Under the pieces are notes generated by a model. It was given only the letters and a program-made list of their open reading frames with translations, was not told the DNA's origin and did not search any database. A stretch of 64,000 nt of DNA from the NCBI GenBank assembly GCA_031425695.1, contig JANPJV010000300.1, positions 29,540-93,539 on the forward strand, given 5' to 3'. Within the stretch, counting starts at the first letter, position 1, and every line of letters begins with the position of its first letter. The stretch is from JANPJV01 sp031425695. Lineage in GTDB: Bacteria > Pseudomonadota > Gammaproteobacteria > Xanthomonadales > SZUA-5. Below, one piece after another: positions 1 to 12,452 of the stretch. The position numbers were made by a program, and so were the translations under genes.

Positions 1-2
1 TC

Positions 3-338
3 GAAGCTAACGCCGCCAACTGCACAGCCTCTGGCGTCTCGGTGCGAGACGTAGCGCGAGTGATCGCATTGCTGAACCTCAATTGCGAGCGGCTCCGGAA
101 GGCGCGGCAAAATCAGCGCGACAACATCAACTCATGGTTTGTGCCCCTGCTTACCGAATTGCTTGCTGCGACACATCTCAACGCTGCGGAACGCCAACAG
201 ATGCTGGATCTTTGGATCGCTGGGCGGCTCCGGCCAAATCCGCAGGGAAATTTGCGGGCCTTCTGGAGTACGGAACGGCTAGCGATCGGAGAAGCCGCCG
301 AGATGTGGATTTCGAACAACCAAGGACTGTTCCAATGA
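3..338 (+). CDS. C-terminal fragment, probable BREX-2 methyltransferase PglX (5' end outside window)
   Basis: The reading frame is open from the first bases of the window, so only the last 111 residues of a longer protein are seen. They are helical and polar, with a stretch of Arg, Lys and Gln (LRKARQNQRDN) and an aromatic-rich end (LRAFWSTERL). No catalytic motif falls in this part. The stop codon overlaps the ATG of the next gene (ATGA), so it belongs to the same operon. In type 2 BREX loci the gene before pglY is normally pglX, an adenine-specific DNA methyltransferase. The name rests on this position only; I do not recognise the C-terminal sequence itself. Confidence 0.45.
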   Translation, partial: EANAANCTASGVSVRDVARVIALLNLNCERLRKARQNQRDNINSWFVPLLTELLAATHLNAAERQQMLDLWIAGRLRPNPQGNLRAFWSTERLAIGEAAEMWISNNQGLFQ

Positions 339-3300
339 CCACGATCACCGAGGCCTTCGAGCTACCGCGCCCCGAAGAGATCCGGGCGATGGGTTTCGTG
401 GTCAAGCTGCGCGAGCTCGACGCCAACTCCGACGATGTCGCGCAGCTCGCACGTGACTACGTCGTCACGCCAGCCATCGAGAAGGAACTGCCGCGCATCC
501 TTGACGATATGAAGCAGGTCTTCGATCGTGGCGAGGAGTACGGTCGCTTCATTCATGGCAGCTTCGGCAGCGGCAAGTCGCACTTCATGACGATGCTTTC
601 GCTGCTGGTTGAGGGCGTTCCAGCCGCGTGGAAGAAGTTCCAGCCGGTACTCAATGCGCACCGCGATGCGAAGGCGAGCAAGGGCGCTGAGGCGGTCGAC
701 CATGAGGCATGGCTGGCGAGCGCGGGCTTGCTGGTTGTGCGTATCCACATGCTCTCCGTGCGCGGCAGGAGCACCGGGTTCGACCGCGCCGTTTATGAGG
801 GCTTCAATGCTGCGCTCAAGCGGCGCGGCAAGCAGCCCTTCGAGTTCCTAAACGTCGATGCGATCTTCGAGGAGGTCCGCCGCGAGGCAAAGGAATACGG
901 CGACATCGTCTGGAAGCGTCTCGAGGCGGAGAGCATCGTCGGCGGGCGCGAGGATTTCGAAGCCATCGCTTCGGGTTCGATCCAGGCAAAGGAGCGATTC
1001 GCGCGAATTTGGCTGAAGTACAAGGGTCGGGACGCTGCGGACGCAGGCGTTGATCCACGCTGGAGCGAGGGGCTCCGGCGCTTGGCCGAGCATGCCAAGG
1101 CGCAGGGCTTCGGCGGCATCGTGCTGATGATCGACGAGTTCCTCCTATGGCTAGCCGAGAAGAGCGGCCAGGAGTTCGTCGCGGAGATCAACAACCTCAA
1201 TGTCATCGTCGATCACAACACCGGGCACCGCCCCGCGCCGATCTTTGTCTTCGTTGCGCGCCAACGAAACCTCCAGGAATTCTTCCCAGACCTCGTGGAC
1301 GAGTCGAAGATCCACGAACATCTCGACCATCATGCCAAGCGTTTCGAGGTCACCAAGCTGCAGGACGTCGAACTGCGCCACATCGTGCGGGGCCGGGTGC
1401 TTCGCCCGAAGAATGCAGATGCCGTTCGCGCAGCAGTGAACTCGCTTGCCGAGCGTCACCAGAAGGTGCTGCCGGCGCTCCTTGCCGGTGGTGACATCGA
1501 CTACCTTCGGGACGTCTACCCGTTCCACCCCGCGCTCATCGAAATGCTGGTCGACGTGACGTCGCTCATGCAGCGCGAGCGCTCGGCGCTGCGCCTGCTG
1601 TACGAACTGCTTGTGATCCACTACCCGACGCTTCCGCTGGGCGAGTTCCTGCCTGTGGGATCTGCGTTTTCGGCGATTTTCCCCGAATCAGGCGTCGAAG
1701 CGAGCAAGAAGGTGGAGCTCATGCAGGACATCCACCACCAGTACTACTCGCGACTCGCACCGGCGATGGCCCAGCTGGCAAAGGCTGCGACCGGTGAACC
1801 GGGGGGCGAATTTCCCAACGAACGGCGGCGCGCGCTTGATCAGCTCGTCAAGACAGTGCTCCTCGCGGAGGTCTCTCCGCGGCTCAAGCAGGGCGGCCTC
1901 ACCGTCGAGCGCCTGGTGCAGCTCAATGCAGTCGACGTCGAGGGTGAGACGTTCCGGGGCCAGGTACGCGTCGCGGAAACCGACCTACTCGCGCTATCGC
2001 AGCGTGTGCCGGATCTTCAGGTGGCGGGTCAGGGCAAGACGGCGCTCGTGCGCTACGTGCTAGGGCGTGTCAGTCTCGGTGAGGTCCTCGCGCGCGCGCG
2101 TTCGAAGGTCGACAATCCTGCCCAGCGGTTCAAAGTGTTTTGGTGCGCGCTGCGCGCTGCCCTCGGCGTCGCGGGCTCAAAGGGCTTCGACGAGGGCGGA
2201 GCGAACGAGGGCGACTGGGACCTCGGCTGGCGTCGAACCAAGCGCCGCGGACGCCTCAAGCTGGGCAACGTGCGTGAGATGTCGTATGACGACTTCGCAC
2301 CGCCGGACGGCACCTTCAAGATCCTCGTCGACTACCCGTGGGACGAGCCCGGGCACACCGTCGATGAGGACCGCATGCGCGCCACCAACGTACGTAAGAA
2401 GCAAGGGCTGGTTCACACGGTTTGTTGGCTGCCTCGCCATATGAGCCCGACTGAGCTTGGCGTGCTGACAGAGCTTGCCGCAGTGCGTTATTTGCTCTCG
2501 GACGCAGGACAGGAAGACCTGCTGGAGACGCTGGGGCCGCAAGAGAAAAGCAAGGTTCTTGACCAAGCGGGGATACGCCAGAAGTCATACGAAGTGCAAC
2601 TCGATGACCTGCTCAAGGTGGTCTACGTTCAACACGGCGAGTTCTTCGCTCTGATCTCAGACGTCGACTCGAGTCGCCCGCGCGAGACGCTCGCAGAGAA
2701 CCTAGAGCACGTCGCGGCCCTACTCATGGACCGCCGTTATCCGCAGCACCCGACCTTCCTCGCCGAGCCGAAAAAGCAGGATCTCGAAGCACTGCTCGGC
2801 TGGATGGTCGCCGCTGGCGAGGGCACTGTGTCGGTGGCCTACGATGAAAACGTCGCCAAGGTGCTGAAGACACTTGGTCAGCCGCTCGAGCTCGTGAACC
2901 TTGGGCAGACCAAGGCCTCGTTGCGTCTCGACTCCCGCTATATCAAAGACGTCCTCCAGCGCGTAGACCAGGATTCAGTGGCCTGGGTGCCGATCGCTGA
3001 CCACCTTCGCGAAACTTACGGGTTCCAGCCACTGCTCATCGATCTCTTCCTGTGCTTCCTATGCCAGCGCGACCACCGCGCCTTGCTTGACGTCGATGGC
3101 GATACAGTCGACGTGCGCATCGGCATGCCGCCGTCGACGCGCATCCGACTACAGCGTGGCAAGTTGGTGAGCGCCGCCGACTGGCACCGTCTGCGTGATC
3201 TCGGCAACCAGCTGTTCGAGGTGCCGCGTCCGGCCGCTCATCGCTCGCTGCAGGGACAGGACCACTTCACCGCGGCGCTCCGTATGAAGGGACAGGCGAA

Positions 3301-3958
3301 ACGTACTGTGCTGCAGGGGCTCCATGCACGCCTCGTCCATCTCAGCGTGGACCAAGGTGACCGGCTGGGCGAACTGGCAACTGCCAATACGCGTCTCGGC
3401 CCACTCGCGCAGGCCACGACCGACACGCACAAGGTGCTTACAGAGCTGCTTGCCGCATGGCCTGACGATCCATCCGAGGCGCTGCGTGCCCTCGTGCAGC
3501 AGGTGGAGAGCATCCGCGATGCACTCGGCGAACTAAACGAACATGCGCGTGCGAATCTCAAGGCGGGTGTCAGTCACTCTGCCGTCGGCACCGAGGTGAG
3601 CGGCCATCTGAGCGCGCTCGACAGCCGCCTTGCAGCGGCTCAGTCCGAACAGCCGCTGACGAAGGACTGGGTCATCAGCTGGAACAAGAAGGCGCAAGAG
3701 CTGACCAAACGGCTTATCGAACAACCACCGGCGCCGGGGCCGCAGCCGCCGGTCGACGGTGGTAGCCCGAAGCCTCCCGTGGCTGTGCCACCCCCAGCCG
3801 CGCGCTCGGTCCTTGTGACGGCGCGCGTCAATCCAACTGATGCCGACGCCATCTCATCGTTCCTCGCTGCAGTCCGCAAGGCGCTGACCGAGCAGGGAAC
3901 AAAGCCGATCAACATCGCGCTCGTGCGCACTGAGCCGGATGAGGGACGCACGGAGTGA
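335..3958 (+). CDS. pglY: BREX-2 ATPase PglY
   Basis: This is a 1207-residue P-loop ATPase of the BrxC/PglY type. Walker A (GSFGSGKS) is at residues 75-82 and a Walker B-like segment (VLMIDEF) is at about 263-269. The rest is a long alpha-helical region, and a proline-rich linker (PPAPGPQPP) precedes a short C-terminal domain. The chosen ATG overlaps the upstream stop codon. A longer reading frame begins at 83 but would run through the upstream gene. PglY is known as an essential ATPase of the Pgl/BREX-2 anti-phage system, acting with PglZ. Its length agrees with the family, about 1200 residues. The 3' end overlaps pglZ by four bases (GTGA). Confidence 0.9.
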   Translation: MTTITEAFELPRPEEIRAMGFVVKLRELDANSDDVAQLARDYVVTPAIEKELPRILDDMKQVFDRGEEYGRFIHGSFGSGKSHFMTMLSLLVEGVPAAWKKFQPVLNAHRDAKASKGAEAVDHEAWLASAGLLVVRIHMLSVRGRSTGFDRAVYEGFNAALKRRGKQPFEFLNVDAIFEEVRREAKEYGDIVWKRLEAESIVGGREDFEAIASGSIQAKERFARIWLKYKGRDAADAGVDPRWSEGLRRLAEHAKAQGFGGIVLMIDEFLLWLAEKSGQEFVAEINNLNVIVDHNTGHRPAPIFVFVARQRNLQEFFPDLVDESKIHEHLDHHAKRFEVTKLQDVELRHIVRGRVLRPKNADAVRAAVNSLAERHQKVLPALLAGGDIDYLRDVYPFHPALIEMLVDVTSLMQRERSALRLLYELLVIHYPTLPLGEFLPVGSAFSAIFPESGVEASKKVELMQDIHHQYYSRLAPAMAQLAKAATGEPGGEFPNERRRALDQLVKTVLLAEVSPRLKQGGLTVERLVQLNAVDVEGETFRGQVRVAETDLLALSQRVPDLQVAGQGKTALVRYVLGRVSLGEVLARARSKVDNPAQRFKVFWCALRAALGVAGSKGFDEGGANEGDWDLGWRRTKRRGRLKLGNVREMSYDDFAPPDGTFKILVDYPWDEPGHTVDEDRMRATNVRKKQGLVHTVCWLPRHMSPTELGVLTELAAVRYLLSDAGQEDLLETLGPQEKSKVLDQAGIRQKSYEVQLDDLLKVVYVQHGEFFALISDVDSSRPRETLAENLEHVAALLMDRRYPQHPTFLAEPKKQDLEALLGWMVAAGEGTVSVAYDENVAKVLKTLGQPLELVNLGQTKASLRLDSRYIKDVLQRVDQDSVAWVPIADHLRETYGFQPLLIDLFLCFLCQRDHRALLDVDGDTVDVRIGMPPSTRIRLQRGKLVSAADWHRLRDLGNQLFEVPRPAAHRSLQGQDHFTAALRMKGQAKRTVLQGLHARLVHLSVDQGDRLGELATANTRLGPLAQATTDTHKVLTELLAAWPDDPSEALRALVQQVESIRDALGELNEHARANLKAGVSHSAVGTEVSGHLSALDSRLAAAQSEQPLTKDWVISWNKKAQELTKRLIEQPPAPGPQPPVDGGSPKPPVAVPPPAARSVLVTARVNPTDADAISSFLAAVRKALTEQGTKPINIALVRTEPDEGRTE

Positions 3959-6537
3959 GTGCAGCCCAACTCCTTCTTCGTCGACTACTTGATCAAGCCG
4001 GCGGTGCCAGCGAGACAGGCTATGTGCTCGTGATCGACGGCGAAGGCCTCGAGAACCTGCCGGACCAGATGCCGACCCCAAAGGGCGCCTACGGCGTGCA
4101 CCGCGTCGCGTCCGAGCTCGGTCTTCGGCATTTGCTGTGGAAAGCGAAGGGTGCGCCGCTGATCGCAGTCATGCCTGAGGATGTGGCTCGGCGAGTCCAG
4201 AACGCACCCGACATCCTTCGGCGCGCGAAAAACCAACGCGTCCATGCCCTTTCGGTGAACGACGTGCTGGAGGTCGTACTCGGAGTGCGCGTTGTGGGCG
4301 CCGACGCGCCCCATATGCAGCAGCTTGCGCTGGAGCATGTCGACAAGCTTGGCATCGCGATGAGCCACCGTACACTGCCTACCGTTGTCGACCGACGGCT
4401 GCTGACGGAGCTGCTCGTCGATGTGAGCGTGGGTGAGCACGTTCGAACGCGCAGCCCGGCACAGCTCCTCGCCACGTGGGTACAAGAGCCGCCGCGCTGG
4501 CCGGCAAATATCAGCCAACTCGTGCGCGACGCGATGCCGACTCTGCACGGCGACGAAGGGCGCCTGCTCGCGTGGGCGCTAGCTGAGCCTGACACGCGTT
4601 TGCGCGACCTCGTCGTCTACGGCGCGGTGCTCACCGTAGAAGCCCACGAGTTGCCGAAACCTGCGTGGGGTCCGCTGTGGAAAGCCGCAACCGAAACTCC
4701 CATCGAGATGGATCGGCGCATCCTCCGGCGCACCGTCGCACGCCTCGCCGAGGAAGCGCTGGCGCTGTTGGGCGACGCGGGCGGCCAATTACTCGCGGGC
4801 GCCGACCGTGTGGGGCGCGAGAGCCTCACGCCGACGCAACTGCAGACGAGTCGTGTGCTGCCGCTCGCGTTTTCCGACCGCTGCCACGCCCTTGCGCAGC
4901 AGGCAGCGGCCGGCAAGGCGATCAGCGCAGCTGACACAACCTGGCTCGCGGGCCACCGCGCCGCGCAGATGAACCTTGGCGACCTCGCAGTGCTCGAGGC
5001 GATGGCGCGCATCTCGCGCTACCTCGACCAGCCGTTCAGCCCTAAAGCCGACTTGCTAGAGCAGGTGCGCTGTTATCAACGGAGCGGCGCATTCGTCGAC
5101 CTTGCGACGATGCAACTTCGCCGTGCGCTTGCGAGTAGCGTCCACTACCACGTCGAGGCCAATAAGCTCCTTGCGGCGTGTCGCGAGCGCCGTAATCGCG
5201 AGAACCGGCAATTTGCGGAGACAATGGCGAGCGGCTACGAGGCCGCGCTGCACCGCGAGGGACTCACGCCTCTGCATCGATTGTGGAAGCGCACCGTCGC
5301 TCCACTCTGGCAGTCCGAGCCTGACGCGCGCCTCTTCCTTGTCGTCCTCGATGGCTGCAGCTACCCGGTGTTCCTCGAACTGCTGTATTCGCTCGCGCAG
5401 GACAGCAGCTTCCCGCTTGGAATCAGGCCAGACGCGAACGGCCACGTGCATGGGTTCCCAGCACTCTCACCGCTGCCGACCGTCACCAGTCACGCGCGTG
5501 GCGCGATCTTTCTCGGCGAGCTGCCGAAAGATCCACTGGTCGCTGAGACCGTGTTTCGCGACATGGACGAAGCGAAGACCGATAAGGCCCGCTTCAATCA
5601 AAACGCCGCGCTTGGAGGCAAATCGCGGCGGCTTTTCCTAAAGGGAGATCTGAACGACGGCGGCCAGGCGTTGCTATCCGCGTTGAGCGACGACGGCCTT
5701 TCGGTTGTCGGTGTCGTGTTCAACGCGGTCGACGACCAGATCGGCTCTTCGAACACGGGCGCGACGGTAAAGATTTCGCCTGAGGACATCAACGCATTCA
5801 AGCCCGCGCTGCGCGTCGCGCTGAAGGCCGGGCGGCGAGTGCTGATCACGGCCGACCACGGTCATAGCCCCTACATCGACAAATCTCTTCGCGCCGGAAG
5901 CGGCAAGACACCGAGGTACACCGCGCTCGGCAAGCACGATGTCGCGCCTGAGGGCTTCATCGAGATCGATCTCGCCGGACTCGGTGGACCGCCCGAACGG
6001 CGCGCATTCGCTTGGCAGTCCGGCGTGTATCTCGGCGGCCCGCAGGTGGGCTTCCACGGCGGCGTCGCACTGGAGGAGGTCGTCGTACCGCTTGCGTGGA
6101 TAGAGCGCGATGGCCTGCACGCCGACGAGCCCTCATGGTGGCACGGGCGCGGCACGCTCGCTGATTTCGCCACCGAGGTTAAGCCGGTGCTTCCGCCCAT
6201 CGTCACGCCGCTGCCGTCGGACCGGGCGCCAACGAAGCCGAAGGCGCAGCTGTCACTGTTCGAGCCCGCCGACAGAGCTTCGTCGCTGCCGCTTCCGGAC
6301 ACACTGATCGACCGTCTCAGCATGGATGAACGCAGCATCCTGGTCCTGCTTCGCGATACCGGGTCAGCGCGCGCCAGCGAACTTGCGCAACGCCTGAACA
6401 AGAACCCCGGCCGCTTGAATGGGCTCATGCGCGCTTTGCGCCGAACCCTCCACGCCGAGGGGTACGTCCTCTTCACCGATGAAGTTCTTCCCAGTGGGGA
6501 AACCATGTACCGCTATCAATCGAAGGACGGACGCTGA
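3955..6537 (+). CDS. pglZ: BREX-2 PglZ, alkaline-phosphatase-fold protein
   Basis: This is an 860-residue protein with a GTG start inside a GTGA overlap with pglY. The PglZ (alkaline phosphatase superfamily) domain lies roughly in residues 450-720. Its metal-binding landmarks are visible: an Asp in LVVLDGCSYP near 466, a Thr/Ser-rich TVTSHARG segment near 515, and the DHGHS motif at about 634-638. A Pro/Lys linker (APTKPKAQLSLFEP) follows. The C-terminal 75 residues look like a winged helix (LLRDTGSARASELAQRLNK). PglZ is the signature protein of all BREX systems; its enzymatic role is not settled. The stop codon overlaps the brxD start (TGATG). Confidence 0.92.
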   Translation: MSAAQLLLRRLLDQAGGASETGYVLVIDGEGLENLPDQMPTPKGAYGVHRVASELGLRHLLWKAKGAPLIAVMPEDVARRVQNAPDILRRAKNQRVHALSVNDVLEVVLGVRVVGADAPHMQQLALEHVDKLGIAMSHRTLPTVVDRRLLTELLVDVSVGEHVRTRSPAQLLATWVQEPPRWPANISQLVRDAMPTLHGDEGRLLAWALAEPDTRLRDLVVYGAVLTVEAHELPKPAWGPLWKAATETPIEMDRRILRRTVARLAEEALALLGDAGGQLLAGADRVGRESLTPTQLQTSRVLPLAFSDRCHALAQQAAAGKAISAADTTWLAGHRAAQMNLGDLAVLEAMARISRYLDQPFSPKADLLEQVRCYQRSGAFVDLATMQLRRALASSVHYHVEANKLLAACRERRNRENRQFAETMASGYEAALHREGLTPLHRLWKRTVAPLWQSEPDARLFLVVLDGCSYPVFLELLYSLAQDSSFPLGIRPDANGHVHGFPALSPLPTVTSHARGAIFLGELPKDPLVAETVFRDMDEAKTDKARFNQNAALGGKSRRLFLKGDLNDGGQALLSALSDDGLSVVGVVFNAVDDQIGSSNTGATVKISPEDINAFKPALRVALKAGRRVLITADHGHSPYIDKSLRAGSGKTPRYTALGKHDVAPEGFIEIDLAGLGGPPERRAFAWQSGVYLGGPQVGFHGGVALEEVVVPLAWIERDGLHADEPSWWHGRGTLADFATEVKPVLPPIVTPLPSDRAPTKPKAQLSLFEPADRASSLPLPDTLIDRLSMDERSILVLLRDTGSARASELAQRLNKNPGRLNGLMRALRRTLHAEGYVLFTDEVLPSGETMYRYQSKDGR

Positions 6538-7909
6538 TGGCTGTCGCCCCTGAATCTGCGGCGATCGTAAATGCGCTCCGCAGCGGCGTCGTGCCAAACG
6601 TGGGCCTCGACCAGTTCGCGACCGGGCTAGACGCGCTCGTCAACGCGGTGAACGAGGACCTCGACTTTGTCGCTGGTGGCAAAGGGCTTTCGAAATGGAT
6701 TCGAGGCGAGTACGGCACCGGAAAGACCTTCGCCGCGCGCTATCTCTGTGCAAAGGCCCGCGAGCGGAAGTTCGCGTCCTCGGAAGTGCAGATCTCTATC
6801 AACGACACGCCGCTCCATCACCTGGAGACGGTCTACCGGCGGCTCATCGAGAGGCTCGAGACCTCAGCCGATGGGCCAAATGCGTTCCAGGCCATCGTCG
6901 AGGGCTGGCTCTACCAGGTTGGCGACGAGGTCACGCGGCTGCGCGGGATCTCCGAGGACGATCCCGCCTTCGCCGACGCCACCGAGCAGCGCTTGGAGGA
7001 CAAGCTCGCGGACCTCTCAAAGCGCAACCCGGCGTTTGCTCAGGTGCTTCGGGCGTACCACCGCGCCACCCACGAAGGCGACTTCGCCACCGCGCAGGGT
7101 CTGCTCGCGTGGCTCGCCGGACAGCCGCACACCGATCGCTCGGTGTTGAAGTCGGCAGGCACCAAGGGCAAGGTGGATGGGCAAGCGTCGCTCACCTTTC
7201 TCGCGGGGTTGCTGCAACTGCTCCGGCAGTCGGGGTACGCCGGGCTCGTTGTCGTTCTCGACGAGGTCGAGACAGTGCAGCGCATGATCGCGCAGACGCG
7301 CGAAAAATCGCTCAATGCGCTTCGGCAGTTCATGGACATGCTGGCTAAGGAGGAGCTACCTGGGCTCTATCTGGTTATTACGGGAACACGCGACTTCTTT
7401 GAGGGGTACAAGGGACTGAAAGCGCTCGCGCCGTTGTACCAGCGAGTGCATGTGAACTTCAGTGAGGACGCTCGGTTCGACAATTTGAAGTCGCCACAGG
7501 TTCGGTTGATGCCGTTCAACGACGAGCGGCTGCGAATCGTCGGCACGCGCATACGGGACCTTTACCCGGCGAAAAATCCCGAGCGCCTCGCCGCGCGCGT
7601 GGACGACGCGTTTGTCCACGGGCTCGTCTCGCGAGTTACCGCCGGCTTCGGTGGCAAGGTGGCGCTCGCTCCGCGAATCTTTCTTCGCGAGCTGATCGAC
7701 ATCATGGATCGAGTCGATATCCACGAAACCTACGACCCAAAGACCCACTACAGTCTTGAGCTCGACGACGGCAAGCTCACACCCGAGGAGCTGGCTGCCA
7801 AGCATGGCCGGCCCGTCGAAGAGCGCGCCGAGGAGGCGACCGAGGAGCCCGGCAGAACCGAAGCCTTGGAGCCGACGCCGGGTCCGGGGCCGAGGCGGCT
7901 GGACGGGTA

Positions 7910-7910
<1 letters not shown>
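6537..7910 (+). CDS. brxD: BREX ATP-binding protein BrxD
   Basis: This is a 457-residue AAA+/STAND-like ATPase of the BrxD family (DUF2791-like). Walker A (GEYGTGKT) is at residues 57-64. Walker B (GLVVVLDEVET) is at about 236-246, followed by ITGTRDFFEG, which resembles a sensor-1 region. The C-terminus is acidic and low in complexity (EERAEEATEEPGR). In type 2 BREX, brxD lies directly between pglZ and brxHI, as here. Start and stop overlap both neighbours, so translation is probably coupled. The family is known as a BREX component; its molecular task is not established. Confidence 0.9.
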
Positions 7911-10651
<2,741 letters not shown>

Positions 10652-10888
10652 TTTCGTTTGACGACGACGGAGGACTGCTGGCGTCGGCTCGTGCTGCTTT
10701 CGGCCTGCTGGACCAGCTCGGGCTTCGCGAGGAAGCAACGATCCCGCTCGATATCCGACACCAGCCGCATCTTGCTGCTCACCGTGAGCGTATGGCGGTA
10801 CATAAACGCGCAAGCGGGTTTCGATCCTGACGAACCCAGATAGCCTTAATCCGTCCGAACTTTTGGCACGGCCCAAAGAGGGGCAAAC
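10652..10888. other. Intergenic region after the BREX operon
   Basis: There are 237 bases between brxHI and the glycosylase gene. A purine-rich Shine-Dalgarno sequence (AGAGGGG) lies just before the ATG at 10889. An AT-richer stretch (TAGCCTTAAT) is at about 10840-10850. I see no clear hairpin terminator. The gap and the separate ribosome binding site suggest that the next gene is transcribed separately. Confidence 0.4.
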
Positions 10889-11734
10889 ATGAACGCAGGT
10901 GCCAACTCGACTACCGGTCAAATTCGACGCCAACAACTGTGGGGCGCGATCTGCGCTCGACTCGACTGCTCAGAAATCGAATGGCGGCGGGTGATCGATG
11001 ACATGCAGCAAGTTTCCGCTGCGGAGTCGCGTGAGGCGGGCCGGGTCTGGACGGATTCGGAGGTCTTTGAGGCCTTGCTGCGTGGCGTGCTGAGCAACAA
11101 CACAGACTGGGCAAAAGTAGAGCGCGTGATCGCGGAATTATGGGATGCGTTCGCTGGGTTTGACCTTGGCACCTTCGCGGCGACAACCGATAGCGAGATC
11201 CACAACCGCATCGTCCCATGGTTCAAACAACGCAAGGCTGGCTCCATGACGCTCCGGAGGAGTCTGTTGGGATTGCGCGACGCAGCGTTGATTCTCCGCC
11301 GCTGGTCAAACGCCCATGGGTCGGCCGAGGACTTCTTCCTCAACACCTACAGATTAAATGGCAGCGATCCCAAGCGACTAGTCGTTGCCCTCGGTTCCAT
11401 TGCTAGCCAGAGAAAACTCCCAGCGATGGGAATCCCCATCGCTGCTGAGTGCGTCCGCAATCTCGGGTTTGATGTGTGCAAGCCCGATCGCCATCTTTGT
11501 CGTGCCGTCGGTGCTTTCGGGATGGTGCGCTTCCAGTCTTGGCCCGACCAAGCGAAGTCAAAGGCACCCCGGCCTACACCCGATGAGATGGTCGAAACCA
11601 TGTCGCAAATTGAAAGCTTCGCCCTGCTGGTTGGCGAGCGTCCGACCTTTGTCGACAACGCGATCTGGCTGTTGTGTGCCAAGTCGGGCGTGCGTCTAAG
11701 CAATTCGGATCTCGGCGCCTTGGTAGTTGCGTGA
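10889..11734 (+). CDS. HhH-GPD superfamily DNA glycosylase
   Basis: This 281-residue protein has a helix-hairpin-helix followed by the Gly/Pro-Asp element of base-excision glycosylases. LPAMGIPIAAECVRNLG aligns with the HhH of endonuclease III, and CKPDRHLCR (Asp at about residue 200) aligns with its catalytic VDTHIFR segment. The residue in the place of the endonuclease III lyase Lys (Lys120) is Pro, so a monofunctional glycosylase is expected. The N-terminal part (DSEVFEALLRGVLSNNTDW) resembles the helical bundle of this fold. There is no Cys-rich Fe-S loop. The gene follows the BREX operon on the same strand after 237 bases. It could be a housekeeping 3-methyladenine-type enzyme or a defence enzyme acting on modified phage DNA; sequence alone does not decide. 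Confidence 0.65.
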   Translation: MNAGANSTTGQIRRQQLWGAICARLDCSEIEWRRVIDDMQQVSAAESREAGRVWTDSEVFEALLRGVLSNNTDWAKVERVIAELWDAFAGFDLGTFAATTDSEIHNRIVPWFKQRKAGSMTLRRSLLGLRDAALILRRWSNAHGSAEDFFLNTYRLNGSDPKRLVVALGSIASQRKLPAMGIPIAAECVRNLGFDVCKPDRHLCRAVGAFGMVRFQSWPDQAKSKAPRPTPDEMVETMSQIESFALLVGERPTFVDNAIWLLCAKSGVRLSNSDLGALVVA

Positions 11735-11954
11735 TCCGCACACGCTTCACCATCGGGTTCTTGATCGCTGCCCTGGGCAACCAGCCGCTCCCGAGTGGCC
11801 GTTCGGCTAGAAGGCTAGTCTTGTTTTGCGCCGTCGATCAGCCCCGCTTCCTCCGTTGTGGGGCAGGACCTAAACGTGCTTTTCGGCAGTTGAGCCAAGC
11901 TCCTCCAAACGGTTCCGTATCAGACGTTGCGATGCAGCCAAGCCAAGCGGACGA
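11735..11954. other. Junction between defence island and prophage (possible att side)
   Basis: There are 220 bases between the plus-strand glycosylase and the minus-strand end of the prophage lysis cassette. No gene, tRNA or clear terminator is visible. The prophage boundary should lie here or close by. No long direct repeat is shared with 53983-54217 at the other end. This is expected, because serine recombinases exchange at cores of only a few bases. Confidence 0.4.
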
Positions 11955-12452
11955 TTACTTGGTGGTGGATGCCATCTCCCTGACCCACGTTTGCAGCGCC
12001 CTCAGTTGCTCCTCCGTCTCATGGCAGGTCTGGTAGTTGGTGGCAACAGTCCCGGCGACGGCAGAGAGCGCAATGCCTGCGGCGGCCGCATCAGTATCTC
12101 GGGCGGGCTCGGGCAGCGCACCGTCGGCGGCAGCGTCGTGCAGGCGCACAAAGCCACGGTTGATAGTGCAAGCAGCATCGGCTTGTACGGGCACATAGAC
12201 GGGTACCTCCTTGATGATGGTGTCGCCCTTCTCTCGGACGACACGAACGCGGTCGACGTATTGGGTGACGACCTTGACGGTGGCTTGCGCCTGCTCCTCG
12301 CCGACAGCGGCGGCCTGCAGAGCTTGTTTCTGGGCGGCGGTATCCCACTGCGCTTGAACGTGGCCCGCGCCCTTGACCCAGCCGAAGCCGACCAAGGCGA
12401 GGCCGAGCGCCGCCAAGGCCAGCAGCCGGTACGGCCACGGAATCACGCTCAC
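11955..12452 (-). CDS. Rz-like inner-membrane spanin
   Basis: This 165-residue protein has one N-terminal transmembrane helix (YRLLALAALGLALVGFGW, about residues 7-24). A predicted periplasmic helical region follows (AQWDTAAQKQALQAAA, then VVTQYVDRVRVV). This is the classic i-spanin plan that bridges the periplasm after endolysin action. The GTG at 12452 makes a GTGA overlap with the endolysin stop; a GTG at 12470 is less likely. An Rz1-type lipoprotein is encoded in another frame inside it. It is the last gene of the minus-strand late operon. Confidence 0.82.
   Translation of the reverse strand: MSVIPWPYRLLALAALGLALVGFGWVKGAGHVQAQWDTAAQKQALQAAAVGEEQAQATVKVVTQYVDRVRVVREKGDTIIKEVPVYVPVQADAACTINRGFVRLHDAAADGALPEPARDTDAAAAGIALSAVAGTVATNYQTCHETEEQLRALQTWVREMASTTK
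12002..12196 (-). CDS. Rz1-like outer-membrane spanin lipoprotein, nested inside Rz
   Basis: This 64-residue protein lies entirely within the Rz gene in a different frame. It begins MCPYKPMLLALST and has a lipobox-like LCAC at residues 16-19. A very Pro-rich short mature chain follows (TTLPPTVRCPSPPEIL), as in lambda Rz1. A strong Shine-Dalgarno (AAGGAGG, 12206-12212) stands nine bases before the ATG, which decides this start over the Met six residues later. The product would be an outer-membrane lipoprotein that pairs with Rz to fuse inner and outer membranes. The Cys at -2 of the lipobox is unusual. Confidence 0.75.
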   Translation of the reverse strand: MCPYKPMLLALSTVALCACTTLPPTVRCPSPPEILMRPPQALRSLPSPGLLPPTTRPAMRRRSN

